NCBI GenBank assembly: GCA_963277665.1
Contig: OY728143.1
Span: 539,992,394 to 540,056,393 of the forward strand
DNA length: 64,000 nt
DNA from: Viscum album
Lineage: Eukaryota > Streptophyta > Magnoliopsida > Santalales > Viscaceae
Direction: 5' to 3'
Shown: positions 51,661 to 63,810 of the stretch, one piece after another
Numbering within the stretch: position 1 is the stretch's first letter
Layout of the letters: each line of letters begins with the position of its first letter
The notes under the pieces: generated by a model
Seen by the model: only the letters and a program-made list of their open reading frames with translations
The model's database searches: none
What the model was told of the DNA's origin: nothing
Made by a program: the position numbers and the translations under genes

Positions 51661-54041
51661 TGTCCCCTATTTATTAGTGTATTTTTTTAATATTATAGGG
51701 AATTGTTTAAATACTACGAACTAGGATGGAATGTGATTTTGAGGCCCGTTTTTCCTGGAATAAATATTTGAATAATATAAAAAATTAAATAGAACACAAA
51801 AAAATATTCCTAAAATCACGAATAACATATAAACAGGATCCAAAATAAAAAATACAGGGTCACTACTTAATTTAGAGTAGTTAATTTACCTTATACCAGG
51901 ACTGGAATAGACTATAAGGAGTTGGATGTGAAAATCAATTTATCGACGTAATGGGAATAAAAGACATATATGAAAAAAAATCATTGATGAAGCAATGATT
52001 TCTCTAAAAAATATTAATGATTAAACCATATGGTTAGCCATATAGGCCTGGTAATTATGTGGAGTCACATTGGAAATCATGTATGATTTTACCATGGTGA
52101 ATGAAAATTATATCATGGGCTAGTGATTGGTGTGTGAAGAAATCAAAGGATCGCTCCAACAATCACGGGGGAACATCGTTCTTTTTGAAGTTTGATCCCA
52201 ATGATGTTGGGAGGTTGTTTAAATGATTTTCCCCAATCATTATGACTCATGAATAACAATGATCAATCCAAAAATATATTGATCTCTGGATATATCATTG
52301 TGGGTTGGGTATTAATTTGTGGGTTTGTTTTTCAGAAGATTTATTAAATTCCTCTTTAATACCCTTCTAAAAATAAAGAATTGGGGATTAAAAAACATAA
52401 CAAAATATATGTTCTTCATAAATTACGGTGCATTAATTATATCCCCTAATTTATGGAATTCATCACCAATTATTCAGTAATTTACACCCATATGATAACA
52501 ATTGATTGATGCACTGGTGATTCAGGGTGAAATTATCTGAATATGAGGATCAATGTTTGGTATGATTTAGAGAAGGAGTGATCGTGATGGCCCATCATGA
52601 TTAGTCCATGATAGTGGTGCATTATTGTGCAAGAGACAATGCACAATGTTTACTAGGGTGGTGGCTTCAGTCATTCAATGCATGTGGTGACGCAGGTCCA
52701 ATGGACCAGGAAAGGGTAATGAAAGAGGGAAACATGGTATAGTTGGGGGGACATGTGGGAGCCAGTGGGGAAAATGGGTGAAGACCATGGTAGAGGGATA
52801 TGGATATGGGTCCCATGGAAGCTTCAAGGCCGTGAGCATATATAACGTGTGGGGAATGCATGGACGAGGTGGGTCGATTGTGTGGGATGTGGTACGACAC
52901 TACGGGTCTAGGGGAAAATAGTTGAGGTGGACCGCGTTTGCAAAGAGAGCCAACCTGTGTTTTTGAGGGATATAACATGGAAGATGGTCCATGTCAAGAT
53001 TCCCAATAGGACATGTCCTGATGGGATAGGCTTAACAGAACGGTCCAGATTGGGTCCAGTAGGCTTGTTCAGGTAGGGTCGATCAGACCAAGTTGGGTCA
53101 TCCATCAGGTCAGGGTGAGTGTTACAGGTCATGTCTGACCCAGACCAATCCTGACTCAGACAATATAACTAAATAAACTATATCATAAAAAGGAGGATCC
53201 ATTTTATGTTCTATCAGTGAAATTGGGACCTTTGTGACTAGACGGGCTTTATGAAACAAATGGTATTTTTTACTTGGATTTGTTCCAAGGGACACATGCA
53301 ATTTACATAGATAATACCGAGTGGTCAAGGGAATAATAGGGTGTGCCTACCCCTCACTATGCACCCTATAATTCCTCCATTAATTTATTCCATTATCCGC
53401 CGTATCTGGGATTCATTTTTATAGGGTTCATTCCCTTTATATTCTCCCTGATGTTTTATCAGTATTGTTTCATACTCATAAGTGAATTATCACATCACCA
53501 TGATTTCTTTGATAGAGTTGATGGAATCCCGTGAGAGGCCCGGAGCATATCCTATATTCTTTCATCACACAATATGTAGAGTCATCTGTATTGACATAAC
53601 CAACATCAGCAGGCAGTGATCCTATTCATAGCGGTTTAATCTAGATTGAGTTATTTGTATCACCTCATGACTGTCGTAGTGATCCGCATCATATTTACCA
53701 TATATCACTTTAGAAAAATCATTATATATCTCTCATGACCATTTCAGGATGAACAATACTTCTCATATGGACATCATCAGTGCTACTAGTCTCATGAGTG
53801 TGTTCTCCTTGATTTCTGGTTCATGGAATCATTGAACAAAATCCCTAGTGTTGGTATACGTTGTTTATGACATAATATACACAATGTGGTATGGTTATAG
53901 TATATCTAGATATTATTATTATATGTTATTGACATGTACATAGAAATTTCTAATTGTATATTTTTTCCTGATTTTTTGGTGGTTTTAGGGTGTCCTGCTA
54001 TGTATTGTTGTAATCAACCATGGACAAGCTTTGCATGTACC
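51661..54041 (+). repeat. Element C 3' LTR, left part
   Basis: This is collinear with about 46,277-48,560 of the 5' LTR of C. It includes a second copy of the GC-rich GGGTC-type block at about 52,660-53,160. It stops exactly at the GTACC target site of element D. Open frames on both strands at about 52.7-53.5 kb lie in this LTR and are not genes. Confidence 0.82.
54037..54041 (+). repeat. Target-site duplication of element D, left copy
   Basis: GTACC directly precedes the TG start of the left LTR of element D and is repeated exactly at 63,806-63,810. A five-base duplication is the usual product of Ty3/gypsy integration. Confidence 0.8.
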
Positions 54042-57000
54042 TGTAACATCCCAAATAAATAAATAATATGAAATATTTATATTTATGAATATATGTGATG
54101 TAAATTTCAATTTATATGGGATTCTTTAATCGATGGCTTACCTAATACACAACAACAAGTTACTTTAAAATCTTATGTTGCACACAATGCGGAGTCATAC
54201 TAAAAAATAATAATATTATATTATTTTAAATGGAAGTTTACACATAGATATTGTATTTTCAATAATGATTGTAACTAACTGAAATATAATTATACATAAT
54301 TGTTAAATGTTTTTACACTTATCCAATAAATTTTAGAGGATAAAAATAATAATGAATCTGATTTTAATCATAAATACTCTAATATTCTTCATAGTGTTGA
54401 TTTACCACCTTTTAATGTATAACCCATTTTAAATCTAATTTTGGGAAAAATTATATATTTTACATGAAAAAATAAAATTCTTTTTTGGATTCAGTACATC
54501 AAATATTACTTAGGTTAAATGTTTGGAATTTTCTGATAAAATTTATTTTTTAATTAAAATTGAAAAATATTGTATTTTAATTCCAAATTGCATTTATTCT
54601 AATTTATTTACTAGGTTATATTAACTTTTTATGTGTTTATATAGTGTAATTAGATAATATTTTTACCACTTAATCCAATGTTGGTCATATAATGTAATTT
54701 CACTTTGGAATTGTGCATAAAAAAGTGTCAATCTTTTGATAGTTATTATATCTTAATAAAAAACTTTTCTGTTTTGAGAAAGAAAATTAATTTTAAATTT
54801 ATTATAAGAAATTATATGTTATTAATTTTTTATAATATATATTATTTTTAATTTGTAATGTCAAATATTTCTTCGGCTGAATTTTTGGTATTTTTCTAAA
54901 AACCATCAACTTTTGATTAATAGTGAAAACACTGAGTAGTAGTTAAAAAAACAAGAATTATCATTTAAATGAAATTTTTACCTTTTTGTGAATTGAATTT
55001 AAAAAATATGACATACGTCGTAGTTATTAGTGTCTAAAGTTTTCATCAATAAGATTAAAATAATTTCTAGTGAATACTATCTTTTGACATTTATTTACCG
55101 CTGATGACGATAAGTAGGGTAATTCAATGTAAAAATAATATTATAATAATATTAAATTACCCTATCATGTGTCCTAACCTTATTGGTTGATACATTTCTA
55201 TAAATGGGAATCCATGGGTCGATTTTGAGACCCCATAGAGCCTCAGAGGTGAGATAATGACAATTTATATTAATTAATTTAATGTAATGACAAAAATGAC
55301 ATAAACATATATATTTTTATAAATAAATTTTTTCTTGGGGTTATGTAAGTTATCTCCTTGATTATAAATATTAATTTTAAAGATGAAAATATTTCTTAAG
55401 TAATGGTATTTTTTTATAATTTTTAGACATTAGATGAATAGAATTATTTAGGACACAATAATGTTGCAATGATTACCTTGTTAATTAATGACTAAATAAA
55501 TAACAATATAAGCATTAACAAAATACCCAAAACCTGTCCAATTATTATTAGTTGATTTTTTTCGAAAAAATGTTGCCTTATATTAGATATTAATATGTTG
55601 TGTACCTTTTGAAACTAGAAATCATTATATAATAAAATAATATTTTCAAATATTCCTAAAGAGACAATCCTCCCCTTATAAAAATCCATCACCTCTATCC
55701 CATTACTCTAAACCTCTCAAGCCCCTTGGCTCATCCAAACTCTTCCGAAATAAGTTCTCACAATCCAAATGTTCCCCCTAGAAGCCTTATCTTAGGTTTA
55801 AGGATCTTCATGTAATCTTTTTTGTTCAAACCAATGATAGTTACCCGTTTTAATGTAATCATATTCTCTTAAGTTCATTGGTTTTTTTTTCTTTCTCCAA
55901 CACCATAAACTCTATTTATTTCTTATTTTTACAACAACAATATTATATTAAATATAATTGTATATTATTAGGATATGTATTAAAACAAAACATACACACA
56001 CATCAATTTATTGGGTAAAGAACATATTGTTTTTGTGGATGGTAAATTATTGCCTCACGAAATGATGATTGTTCAATATTATCCTACCACCACATATGGT
56101 GTCCATTATGATGGAAGTATATTTATATAGGATTTATATTATATTTATATTTTTACTATTATTCTATATTTTTCATTTATATCATTCTTTTATGGATTCC
56201 ATAATGGGCAAATGTCATAATTTCAATTGACAGGGTGCAGACTACCACCCCCTCAAAGTGATATGACACACTGATTCCCTATGTGGAATGTATAAAATGT
56301 GGAGTTACTGAAATTATAAATGATATTATACTGTAATTTTAAAACATATATGTGTCAATAATTTTTCATTCAATTAAATACGAAAATTAAATGAATGTAG
56401 CGTTCATGCGTATTTATGACTAACCGTCTCCAGAACGGTGCATTTCATTTTTTATCTACAAATGTTATATACAATTATAAATACATATATATACAATATA
56501 TATATATGATATATTTTATATCTAAATCATTAATTTAATTCAGAAGATATTTGAATTTTGATCACATGAACAATGTGTAACTAAAAGAAGTTCATTTTTT
56601 ACTCAAGTACCAAATATCAACAAAAAACCATTATTAACATAAATGATTGCATAATGTATATAACAGGGTGATAAGTTATATAAAATGAGTAATAAACATG
56701 AAAAAGGTTCTTAATATAGTAGATATTTACTTTTGTTTACTATTCAGTAGATTAAAGAACAAACGACTCATATCGGATATGAGTTAAAGGACATCGTCTC
56801 AATTTCCTTTCATTGAGGCATATTGTGATTTATACACAACCATATTTTATTCGGATTATAAAACCCTTTGAATATTCATTTCATTCAAATGGAATCTGTT
56901 TTATAAGAAATTTTACATAATTAATATAAAATAATATTTCTTTTTTACTTAAGCGGTGACAATGACCTTTTCCACTGCCACGAGTATTATATGTTCTTTG

Positions 57001-57838
57001 GATTATAGAAGAAACATAAATGTTTTAGAAGGAAAATAAATTCCATATACTGTATCAAATATTTTTCTATTAGAAATGGTTTTTATAATTGATTTGTTAT
57101 TTCAAAATATTTAAATTATTTATGGTGATTTAAATGTGGAAATGTTATTATTATTTTATGATTCTTTAATATTGTATGAATATGTTATGAATCATGTTTA
57201 TTGTTTATGTATATGAGTAATTCCATGATAAATATAGGGAAGGTGAGAACAAGATATCTCTCCAATTCATTGGGTAATGTGATGGGGGTAACCATGAAAG
57301 TTTCTCCTAAAAGTTTTAGAGAATATATAATGATTGGTATTCCAAATGTAACACCCTACGTGGCTATGAACTCTTTAACATAAGTATTTTATTGATGCCA
57401 AAAGTTACCTTTATGATTTGTGATTACTATGTGTTATTATTAAATCATATGATTTTATGAGGTATGTTAACGTGATTATGTTATGTATGTATTGATGAAA
57501 TAATGTTTTCATTCTTTTTTTAACAACCCTTACTGAGCTTTTTATGCTCATCAATACTTTTGAAATGTTTTTCATAGGATTTACATATGAATCTGGTCAA
57601 GGATGGGATCAAGAAAAATTCTTTCTTTCTAAAACATGGAACTAGACATGAAACTTTTTTAAGAGTTTTTATTTTATGAAAAATATGTAAATTTAGTAGA
57701 AGTTTCAACATTGTAATTTATGAGATTTAATATAATGGTTACGTCCAAATATGCTAAATCCTTAAATATAAAATAAGACTCAATGTGAATAATTCATTTT
57801 ATACAAGATTATGTCATGTTTAAAGATGGATTGTTATA
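54042..57838 (+). repeat. Element D 5' LTR
   Basis: It starts TGTAACATCCC, the classic start of Tekay-type LTRs, and ends ...TTGTTATA two bases before the primer site. It is matched along its whole length by the 3' LTR. Examples are 'agggtaattcaatgtaaa' (near 55,117 and 61,090), 'tgcctcacgaaatgatgatt' near 56,051 with 'tgcctcacagaatgatgatt' near 62,029, and 'agcggtgacaatgacctttt' near 56,953 with 'agcggtgacaacaaccctt' near 62,920. Frames inside it (for example about 57.2 kb) reflect LTR sequence. Confidence 0.87.
56398..56440. promoter_or_regulatory. Conserved hairpin-forming block in element D 5' LTR
   Basis: CGTTC at 56,401 and GAACG at 56,433 form a short inverted repeat inside one of the best-conserved stretches of the two LTRs. 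The same pair recurs, longer (CGTTCAT...ATGAACG), in the 3' LTR. A role in transcription, RNA folding or polyadenylation is only a guess from its conservation. Confidence 0.35.
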
Positions 57839-57840
57839 AT

Positions 57841-57860
57841 TGGTATCAATGTTCAGTGTA
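57841..57860 (+). other. Element D primer-binding site
   Basis: The sequence tggtatcaatgttcagtgta has its first eight bases identical to the plant initiator tRNA-Met primer site. It starts two bases after the LTR end, as required for minus-strand priming. Confidence 0.78.
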
Positions 57861-60070
57861 GGCATATTTATGGATTTGGAGTTTATATTAGACACAAGTT
57901 TTGTCTCTATGTATACTCTTGAATTTAAATCCTTGATTTATAATTTTTTCAGATCATGGAATTTCAGTTACAAATGGATGGATAAGGATCTAAAACAACA
58001 TCCATATATCTTCCTGATGGAATGATAGCCAAAATTATTACCACATCATGTTCAAATGATTGTGAAACATTTTCTAGCATAGAACTCACTTGAAATAAGT
58101 TTTTAACATATCCAACACCTCCAATATACCTTGATATCATCGTGTATCATGGTTTTTAATTATTCATATTCTATTTCTACAATATCTCATATTTTTTAAA
58201 AGGTAAAAATTATAAAGGCATATTAAAATATTTTGCCTTATCACTTGATTTTTAAAAATATTACGATTTTGAGAAAGGTGTTGAAGAAGGATACCCTTGC
58301 GCATCCTATTTATATTTTCCATTTTAATTTTAGTATTTCCACACATACTTTTGGTTTTTTATATGGACTGTTTATTATGGGTTTCATCTCAAACATACTG
58401 CAATTGTTTGATAAAAATAATAATTTATCAGATGTTTTGAAATTATATGTTATACATGATTATTTTTTGAAACTATTTTTCTACGAACACACATATGAAC
58501 CATGTAGTACAAGGTGTTTTTGGATGAAGGATGAAAATGATTTTCAAGGATCTCAAAATAATTATTCCAATGCATGGACCTTCTACCTATGTGAACAAGA
58601 TGAATATGAAAAAACATCGACAAAATGATGAAGGTGTGATGTTCTTTATATTAGGAATATTGTTATTTTATTCTATAATGGTGAAATAAAAAAAGAAAAA
58701 TATATATGTCTTCATTAAGATGTTGAGGTTTTAATGAGTTGGAATTAAAACGATAGGTATAAAATAACCTTTTCGGTTAAAATTTGTTTGGGTTGTTTTT
58801 GAATTTTATAAAATGAAAAATCCTTAAGATGGGTGACAACCCCTCGTGTCCGACAACGCCATGGAAATCAAACCCACTACTAAAGGGTAATAAGGGTGCA
58901 TTGCCTACCACTAGGAAACGTGATGTCCATGGTTAGTATGAGTTATTCCTTTAGTTAAATGACTTTAAGGATCATTAATAAGTTGATTTTTTTAACTTAT
59001 GTTTTATCAAATAGATATCCTTAGTATAATTAAATGATTTGGTGATTAAGTGGTAAATGTATTTTGGAAGACATTTTCTCTTTTGGGGAAACAATATATG
59101 CCTAAGGAAAATAAAATACTATTGGATTTTATTTGTGGAATAATGGTTGAAATTTTATATTGGAAGAATCTATGTTATATTGTTATTTGGTTTATTTGGG
59201 GGAGTGATTAACCTATTATAGAAAATACGTGACTAGGTTAGTTATACGTCAATATGAGACATTAGATGTAGTTGATTTTATTTAGAGATAATGGTTATGA
59301 ATTTTTGTGGAAGGTTGTGATTATATCCTTCTGAGTTTTTGGTTTCAATATTAGTTTGATTTAAATTGAAATTTTATTAGACAGGGGTTTATTTTATGGT
59401 CATTGTTGATCTTTGGGTAATGTTTATCAAATTATAGAGATTATGAATAATATTTATTTTTTAATGGGTTATCATTTTTTGTATTATCTGATCTTGTACT
59501 AACCATTTGGGTTTTCGTTAATGTATAAATAATGGGAAAACGTATCGGTCATCTTTTGCAGATTATGTGATTCTCTAAATGTTTATTCTTTCACATCCGA
59601 TGTTAAAAGTCGCCTTTAACACTCATAATTTGGATAAACGATGTGTTTTCAGTAGAATCTTATTAAAGGATGAATATTTACATGAAATGTAAGTGTATTT
59701 AATTATATCGATTGTCAATATCATAAATAATTTCTCTAAATTTATTAAAAGGAACATAAAACAAAAAAATTTCTTCCATTTTATTTTTTTACGGGGAAAC
59801 CAAAGACCGTTTGATCTATCACAAGTTTGTGATTTTCTTGTGGTTAAAATTATCCGAATCATGTTTTCTATAACCCTATATCAGAACTGGACACTTAGTT
59901 TCTATTTCATATCCATGTATTCCTACCTTGAATCCTAGTACAGGTTATCTCTTCTAACCTTTGTACTTCAATTTCTCTCATTTTAATTGATTTTTTATTG
60001 ACTCTCTTTCCCATGTGAGAATTTTAATATTGTTTTTTATCCCAATTTTATAATTTCGAGGATGAAATTT
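57861..60070 (+). other. Element D interior, no recognised protein
   Basis: Open frames of 61 codons (57,840), 131 codons (58,233) and 81 codons (59,693) are the longest. Their translations are rich in F, I, Y and N and match no gag or pol block I know. The 131-codon frame is the longest open frame in the window and includes a less biased C-terminal half (M-K-D-E-N-D-F-Q-G-S-Q), so a degenerate gag-like origin cannot be excluded. A GC-richer mini-frame lies at 58,829-58,936. The interior is too short to hold a gypsy polyprotein. Confidence 0.6.
58829..58936 (+). CDS. Possible 35-codon mini-ORF in a GC-richer island of element D
   Basis: A short frame from ATG to TAG starts M-G-D-N-P-S-C-P-T-T-P-W-K-S and ends R-K-R-D-V-H-G. 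The stretch has near-balanced base composition, while the DNA on both sides is mostly A/T, and it uses codons (CCC, TCG, CCG, ACG, GCC, CGT) almost absent elsewhere in the window. It resembles no domain known to me. It may be a conserved RNA element (packaging or leader structure) and not a coding sequence. The coding call is weak. Confidence 0.2.
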   Translation: MGDNPSCPTTPWKSNPLLKGNKGALPTTRKRDVHG

Positions 60071-60088
60071 CAAATAATTGGGGAAGGA
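60071..60088 (+). other. Element D polypurine tract
   Basis: The purine-rich 'ggggaagga' abuts the TG of the 3' LTR. It follows 'ttcgaggatgaaattt', a phrase typical of the last bases of Tekay-type interiors. This is the expected plus-strand primer position. Confidence 0.7.
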
Positions 60089-63000
60089 TGTTACATCAAG
60101 ATAAATAAATAATATAACATTTTCCAATTTATTAATTTTTTTTATTTAAATAATACTTTAAATGGGAAGCTATGTTCAATGGCATACCCGATACGCAACA
60201 ACGTGTTTCTTTGAAATATTATGTGGCATACAAAACTGAGATATACTAAAAAATAATAATATAATATTATTTGAAATTATATTTAATACCTTGATTTTTT
60301 ATTGGTGTTAATGAATAAAAATAACTTCAATATAATTATGCATGTTTGATAACTTTTTTATCATTTATCCAATAAATTTTAGTGGCTTAAAATAATAAAT
60401 AATTCTATTTTATGCATAAATACTCTAATATTCATTAATGGTTCGATTTTACAGCTTTTAACGAAAACCACACTTTAAATATACATTGGGTAAATTTTTT
60501 GTATTTTTTAGATAAAATTCATTTTTTAATAAATATTGAAAAATACATTATTTTAATTCAAAACTACATTTTAATCTAATTAATTTATAAGGATAGATTA
60601 TCTTTTTAATTGGTTTAAATATGTAGTTAGATTCTATTTTTACCATTTAATCCAATTTTCGTCATTTTATGTAAATTCATATTTGAAATTGGACATAAAC
60701 AACTGTCAACTTTTTTATAGTTATTATTTCGTAAAAACACACTTTTTGTTTTTACAACAAAAATTAATTTTAAAATAATTAATGAATATTAAATTTTTTT
60801 AACTTGGTAAAATTGACATCATTTTTGAATTCAGAATATCATATATAGCTCAGTCTGAAATTTTGGTATTTTTTGAAATCCTTCAATATTTGATGAATAG
60901 TGAAAACACTAAGTAGTAGATAAAAACAGACATTTTCATTTAAATGATATTTTACCACTTATGTGAACTGAATTACAAAAATCTAACTTACATGACTGTT
61001 CTATAAATGTTAAATTTAGTTCAATAAGATTAAATTAATTTTCAGTGTATAGTATCGTTTTACTTTTATTTACAGTTGTTAAAGGTAAATAGGGTAATTC
61101 AATGTAAAAATATTATTATAACAATGATAAATTATCGTAAATTGTGACATAATGATATTGGTTGATAAAATTATGATAATGGTCATATTTGGGTTAATTT
61201 TGGCACCACATTGCACCACTTAAAAGTTATATTGACACTTTATATTAATTAAGTTAAACTAAAGACAAAAATGACATAAACAAATATGTTTTAGTAAATA
61301 AATAATTAAATGGGGTAATATAAGATATATCATCGACAATAAATGTTAATTGGAATGATAAAAATATTTTCTACATAATTGAATTTTTTTTTTAATTTTT
61401 AGACATCAAATAAATAAAATTATTTCTGTCCCAATAATGATGTTGTTTTAACCTCATTAATGAATGATTTAAATAAATAAGATTACAAAGATTAAAACAA
61501 TATAAAAAACATGTCCAATTCATATTGGATGATTTTATTTCGACCAAGTGACATATTATATTCTATTTTTATATTTTTGGGATCATTATAAGCCTACTAT
61601 CATTATATAATAAAATAACATTATCAGACAATCCAATAGAGCCCCTCATACCTCTTATAAAAATCTCTTAACTCCAACACATTACTCACACCTTTATAGC
61701 CTCTTATCTCATTGAAAATGTTCCCAAATAAGATTTCAATGTCGTTATCTTCCACCGATATTCCTTACTATAGGAATAAGGTACTTTAACAAATTCTTTT
61801 GTTTCAAATCAAAGGGAGTTAATCTATTTAATAGTGACATCTTCTATTATGTTATTTTGATTCATATTCCTTTTACAACCCCATAAATCTCATTATTTAT
61901 TTCATTTATAACAAAAAAAGTATCTTAAATATACTAGGATGTTGTTATGATAAGGATTCGATCAAAACATACAAACACCTCCATCTAATTGGTAAATAAT
62001 ATATTGTATCAGTGGACAGTGAACTACTGCCTCACAGAATGATGATTATTCAATTTTATCCTACCACATCTTATGGTGCCCATTATGATGAAACTATATT
62101 TATCTTTGATATATATTATAATTATATTGATTTTTTTCTTTTGTATTTTTTCAATTATTTCATACATTTATGGTTTTTTCAATTGGTAAAAGTGATAATT
62201 TATTTTGAGGATATGAGCACTACTGACCCCTCAAAGTGATATGACTCATTCATTCCATATGTGAACATATAAAGGATGTAATTACTGAAATTACATATTA
62301 TATTATACAAGAATTATAATATACTTATGTATCATTAATTTTTTATTCCATTAAATACGAAATATAAATGAAAGTAGCGTTCATACGTATGTACAACCTA
62401 CTGTCTCCATGAACGGTGCATTTCATTTCATATCACCAAATGTTATGTAATATTAAAAATACATATATATAATGTATATATATGATATATATAATATCTA
62501 AATCTGGAATATTATTTTCAAGATAATGTACTTTTGACCACATGAACAACTTCTAATTATAAGAAGTTCATTTTTGACTCATGTACCAAATATCAACAGA
62601 TCAACCATTATTGACTTAAATGTTTGAATAATGTTTATAACCTGGTAATATGTGATATTAAGAGAATATTAAAAATGTAAAAGGTTCTTAATAAAGTATA
62701 AGTTAATTTTATTTTATTATTCAATATATTAAAGAATGAATGAGTCATATCAGAAATGAGATAAGGGACTTTATTTCATTCTCCTTTCATTGAGGCATAT
62801 TTTTATTTATACACAAATTTTTTTGTACATTGTATAAACCCATTGTAATTTTCATTTCATTCAAATAGCATAATTTTCTTTGAGGTGATTTACTAAAGGT
62901 TTTTCCCTTTTTTAATGTAAGCGGTGACAACAACCCTTTCCACCACCATGAGTCTTATTTGATCTTTGGAATGCCTAAAAATCTATAATGTTATTAAAAA

Positions 63001-63805
63001 GAAAATAAATACCATATACACGTTTAAGTATTACAGAAATGAAAATGGGTTTGATAATGGATATTTTGTGTCAATATATTTAAATGATATATTTTGATTG
63101 AAATTTGGAAATGTTATCTTTCCATTATGTTCGTATAATTTGTTATGAATATGTTATGATAATTAGTAATAAATTATATATATGAAAGGTTCCATGATAA
63201 AGCTAAGGCAGCTGAGACCTACATATATCTCCAATGCATAGGATAACATGACATAGGTAAACGTGAATGTTTCTCTTAAGAGATTTAAGGAATATACATT
63301 GATCGGTATTCCAAATGTAAACCCCTACGTGGTAGTGAATGCTACAACTTATGTTTGTTATGGATTCCACATGTTTTTTTATGATTTTTCATTACTATGT
63401 TTTATTTATAATTCATATGATTTCATGAGACATGTAAAATTGATTAATTTATGTATGTATTGATGAAACAATTTTTTTCATTCTTTTTTTTATAACCCTT
63501 AATATGATTTTATGCTAATCCCATGTTTTGAAATGTTTTCACAGGTCTTAAAGATAAATAGGGTCAAGGGTCAGATGAAAGAAAAGTTATGATGAATTAA
63601 ACAGAGAATTTGACATGAATATTTTTTTATGATTTTTTATTTTATAAAAAAATGGAAACTAAGTGGAAGTTTCTACTTTGTGATTTTTGAGATGTAATAT
63701 AATAGATATGGCCTTATTATGTAAAAAATTAAACCTTAAAAAATCTTCAATGTGAATTATTAAATTATTTCAAGATTATGTAATTTTTAAGGTTGGTTCC
63801 TTATA
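60089..63805 (+). repeat. Element D 3' LTR
   Basis: It starts TGTTACATC directly after the polypurine tract and ends ...CCTTATA, followed at once by the second GTACC. It is collinear with the 5' LTR at an offset of about 5.97-6.05 kb. The terminal CA of the family has become TA in both LTRs. Frames at about 62.0 and 63.3 kb lie in parts shared with the 5' LTR and are not genes. Confidence 0.87.
62374..62417. promoter_or_regulatory. Conserved hairpin-forming block in element D 3' LTR
   Basis: A 7-base inverted repeat (CGTTCAT at 62,378 and ATGAACG at 62,409) with a 24-base loop lies in a block that is about 80% identical by eye to its partner in the 5' LTR, more than most of the LTR. Function is unknown. 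Confidence 0.35.
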
Positions 63806-63810
63806 GTACC
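63806..63810 (+). repeat. Target-site duplication of element D, right copy
   Basis: This is an exact GTACC repeat of 54,037-54,041. It fixes the right border of element D and shows that the LTR of element C was the target. Confidence 0.8.

Larger units (their letters stand above)
54042..63805 (+). mobile_element. Element D: LARD-like LTR retrotransposon with ~3.8-kb LTRs, nested in the LTR of element C
   Basis: Two collinear LTRs (3,797 and 3,717 bases) flank a short interior of 2,250 bases. Ends are TG...TA, with a tRNA-Met primer site, a polypurine tract and an exact 5-bp target duplication. No gag, protease, RT, RNase H or integrase block was recognised in the interior, which fits a large retrotransposon derivative (LARD) that depends on enzymes from another element. 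The last interior bases (ttcgaggatgaaattt, then a purine tract) resemble the end of Tekay-type pol, so D probably descends from that lineage. An alternative reading as a plain tandem duplication is contradicted by the primer site, purine tract and target duplication in their expected places. Confidence 0.88.

Noticed and set aside
52667..53534. Cluster of 63-103 codon frames on both strands
   Set aside because: They fall in the GC-richer part of the element C 3' LTR. Fewer A/T stops there make longer chance frames, and the matching part of the 5' LTR does not conserve them.
54042..63805. Simple segmental tandem duplication with a ~6-kb period
   Set aside because: The tRNA-Met primer site, polypurine tract, TG-type start and exact GTACC duplication at the borders all point to an LTR element.
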